A stretch of 6,549 nucleotides of DNA from NCBI GenBank assembly GCA_001067655.1, contig JUNU01000112.1, forward strand, positions 1 through 6,549, given 5' to 3'. A program made the translations under genes and the position numbers. Shown one piece after another: positions 5,513-6,549 of the stretch (positions within the stretch are counted from its first letter, which is position 1; each line of letters opens with the position of its first letter). The DNA comes from Neisseria lactamica (GTDB lineage: Bacteria; Pseudomonadota; Gammaproteobacteria; Burkholderiales; Neisseriaceae). Below the pieces are notes generated by a model. That model ran no database searches. It was not told the DNA's origin and saw only the letters and a program-made list of their open reading frames with translations.

Positions 5513-6394
5513 TTATTCGATATTTTGAACCTGCTCGCGCATTTGCTCGATTAAGACTTTCAGTTCGACCGAAGCCTGCGTGCATTCCGCCGCGATTGCT
5601 TTGCTGCCCAGCGTGTTCGCTTCGCGGTTCAGTTCCTGCATCAGGAAGTCCAAGCGTTTGCCCGCGCTGCCTTTGTTTTCCGTAACGATGCGGCGGACTT
5701 CGGCGATGTGCGTGCGCAGGCGGCTGAATTCTTCGTCAACATCGGATTTTTGGATAAACAGCGCAAATTCCTGCTGTAAGCGGTCGTTGTCGATATTGCC
5801 GACCGCTTCCGCCAAACGCGCGTTCACCTTGTCCATATGCGCCTGAAGCAGGCTGGGGAATAGCTCACTCAAGGCATCCACGATTTCTTCCATGCTGGTC
5901 AAACGTTGCAACAGATGTTCGCCAAGTTTTTTGCCTTCGCGTTTGCGGGCGGCGGCAAATTCTTTCAACGCCTCGTCTAGCAACTCTTGCACGGTTTTCG
6001 CCAAAGCTTCGGGGTCTTCGCTTTGACCTGCCAATACGCCCGGAAAGCGCAATACTTCAGCGACTGTCAGCTTGCCGAAACCGTGTTCCTTGCGCCAGGT
6101 TTTGTTCAAATCGGACAACTGTTTCACCAATTCTTCATTGGTTTCCAAACTCTGCCCGCCGACTGCCGCGTCCTGCAACTGAATACGGCATTCCAGTTTG
6201 CCGCGTGCGGCCGAAGCCGCAATTTTCTCGCGCAACGCGCCTTCCAGATAGCGCAATTCTTCAGGCATACGGAATTGGACATCCAGATAGCGGTGGTTCA
6301 CCGCGCGGATTTCCAAGTTCACGCGCTTGCCGCCGCATTCGCCTGCGGCATTGGCAAAGCCGGTCATGCTGTGGATATGGATGGATTGAGTCAT
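5513..6394 (-). CDS. yicC: YicC/YloC family endoribonuclease
   Basis: This 293-residue protein is a YicC/YloC family member, a conserved stress-associated family; E. coli YicC acts as an endoribonuclease and promotes decay of small RNAs such as RyhB. The N-terminal domain begins at SMTGFA (9-14), followed by the signature LEIRAVNHRYLDVQFRMPEEL (27-47). The C-terminal DUF1732 domain carries DVDEEFSRL and the hallmark KRLDFLMQELNREANTLGSKA near the end. Length is normal (E. coli 287). The ATG at 6394 has GGAG 7 bases upstream; a TTG six codons earlier overlaps that site and is rejected. The gene stands alone in the window, converging with rpiA through a shared terminator. Any RNA target in this organism is unknown. 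Confidence 0.95.
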   Translation of the reverse strand: MTQSIHIHSMTGFANAAGECGGKRVNLEIRAVNHRYLDVQFRMPEELRYLEGALREKIAASAARGKLECRIQLQDAAVGGQSLETNEELVKQLSDLNKTWRKEHGFGKLTVAEVLRFPGVLAGQSEDPEALAKTVQELLDEALKEFAAARKREGKKLGEHLLQRLTSMEEIVDALSELFPSLLQAHMDKVNARLAEAVGNIDNDRLQQEFALFIQKSDVDEEFSRLRTHIAEVRRIVTENKGSAGKRLDFLMQELNREANTLGSKAIAAECTQASVELKVLIEQMREQVQNIE

Positions 6395-6433
6395 GGTTTT
6401 ACTCCGTTTCAAAATACGAGTGAAAGTGGAGGG

Positions 6434-6465
6434 ACTATATCATATCTGGACTTTGATGACTGCAA
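6434..6465 (-). promoter_or_regulatory. Weak candidate promoter for yicC
   Basis: On the - strand a TTGCAG (6460-6465) could be a -35. It pairs poorly by spacing with TATGAT (6439-6444, 15 bp) or TATAGT (6434-6439, 20 bp). The location, 40-70 bases before the start codon, is right, but neither spacing is ideal. Confidence 0.3.
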
Positions 6466-6489
6466 GTATGGTGGATTGGGTTGAAAAGA

Positions 6490-6549
6490 TATAGCGGATT
6501 AAATTTAAATCAGGACAAGGCGACGAAGCCGCAGACAGTACAGATAGTA
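6490..6549 (+). repeat. Correia-type repeat (CREE/NEMIS), left half, cut by window edge
   Basis: The sequence starts TATAGCGGATTAAATTTAAA, a one-base variant of the usual TATAGTGGATTAA terminus. It continues with the CAGGACAAGGCGACGAAGC and GCAGACAGTACA interior typical of these elements. The window ends in its middle. Its final TAGTA matches the first five bases of the window, where the complementary half of such an element begins, in the same orientation. Confidence 0.82.

Noticed and set aside
5987..6484. 165-codon + strand open frame opposite yicC
   Set aside because: It is antisense to the conserved YicC domain, has no ribosome site, and shows no recognisable protein motif.
1..6549. CRISPR array, tRNA/rRNA, phage or insertion-sequence genes
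   Set aside because: No regularly spaced repeats, cloverleaf-like structure, transposase or integrase motif was seen; the repeats present are uptake sequences and Correia-type ends.

Overview
The window looks like ordinary chromosome from a Neisseria species. The evidence is threefold: seven exact copies of the 12-base DNA uptake sequence AGGTCGTCTGAA (the dialect usually called AG-mucDUS) counting both strands, two copies of the AG-DUS form AGGCCGTCTGAA, and two half copies of a Correia-type repeat (CREE/NEMIS), one at each window edge. From memory, the mucDUS dialect points to the commensal N. subflava/flavescens/mucosa side of the genus rather than to the meningococcus or gonococcus. The species call is an inference.

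Layout, left to right. Bases 1-52 are the right half of a Correia-like element. A DUF945 (YdgA-like) envelope protein gene follows on the + strand (149-1717) and ends at a strong uptake-sequence hairpin terminator. Facing it on the - strand is a 160-residue HugZ/HutZ-like split-barrel gene (1903-2385) with its own terminator and a clear promoter. A good Fur-box candidate abuts the -35 of that promoter. An AT-rich intergenic stretch (2386-2741) separates it from a + strand cluster: dnaQ (DNA polymerase III epsilon, proofreading), ispD and ispF (methylerythritol-phosphate isoprenoid pathway), then rpiA (ribose-5-phosphate isomerase). dnaQ and ispD overlap by ATGA. An uptake-sequence inverted repeat without a U-tract lies between ispD and ispF, and its left arm contains the ispD stop codon. 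A perfect 22-bp uptake-sequence stem ends rpiA and also serves the convergent yicC (endoribonuclease family, 5513-6394, - strand). The window closes inside the left half of another Correia-like element.

Most genes are conserved housekeeping genes with their catalytic residues intact: proofreading, the MEP pathway, pentose phosphate metabolism and RNA turnover. The accessory-looking part is the probably iron-regulated HugZ-like gene, which is short and divergent and carries an unusual cysteine cluster. I see no phage, insertion sequence, tRNA, rRNA or CRISPR, and nothing that amounts to a clearly new system. The observations worth a second look are the Fur/HugZ unit, the arrangement of the uptake sequences, and the repeat halves that bound the window.
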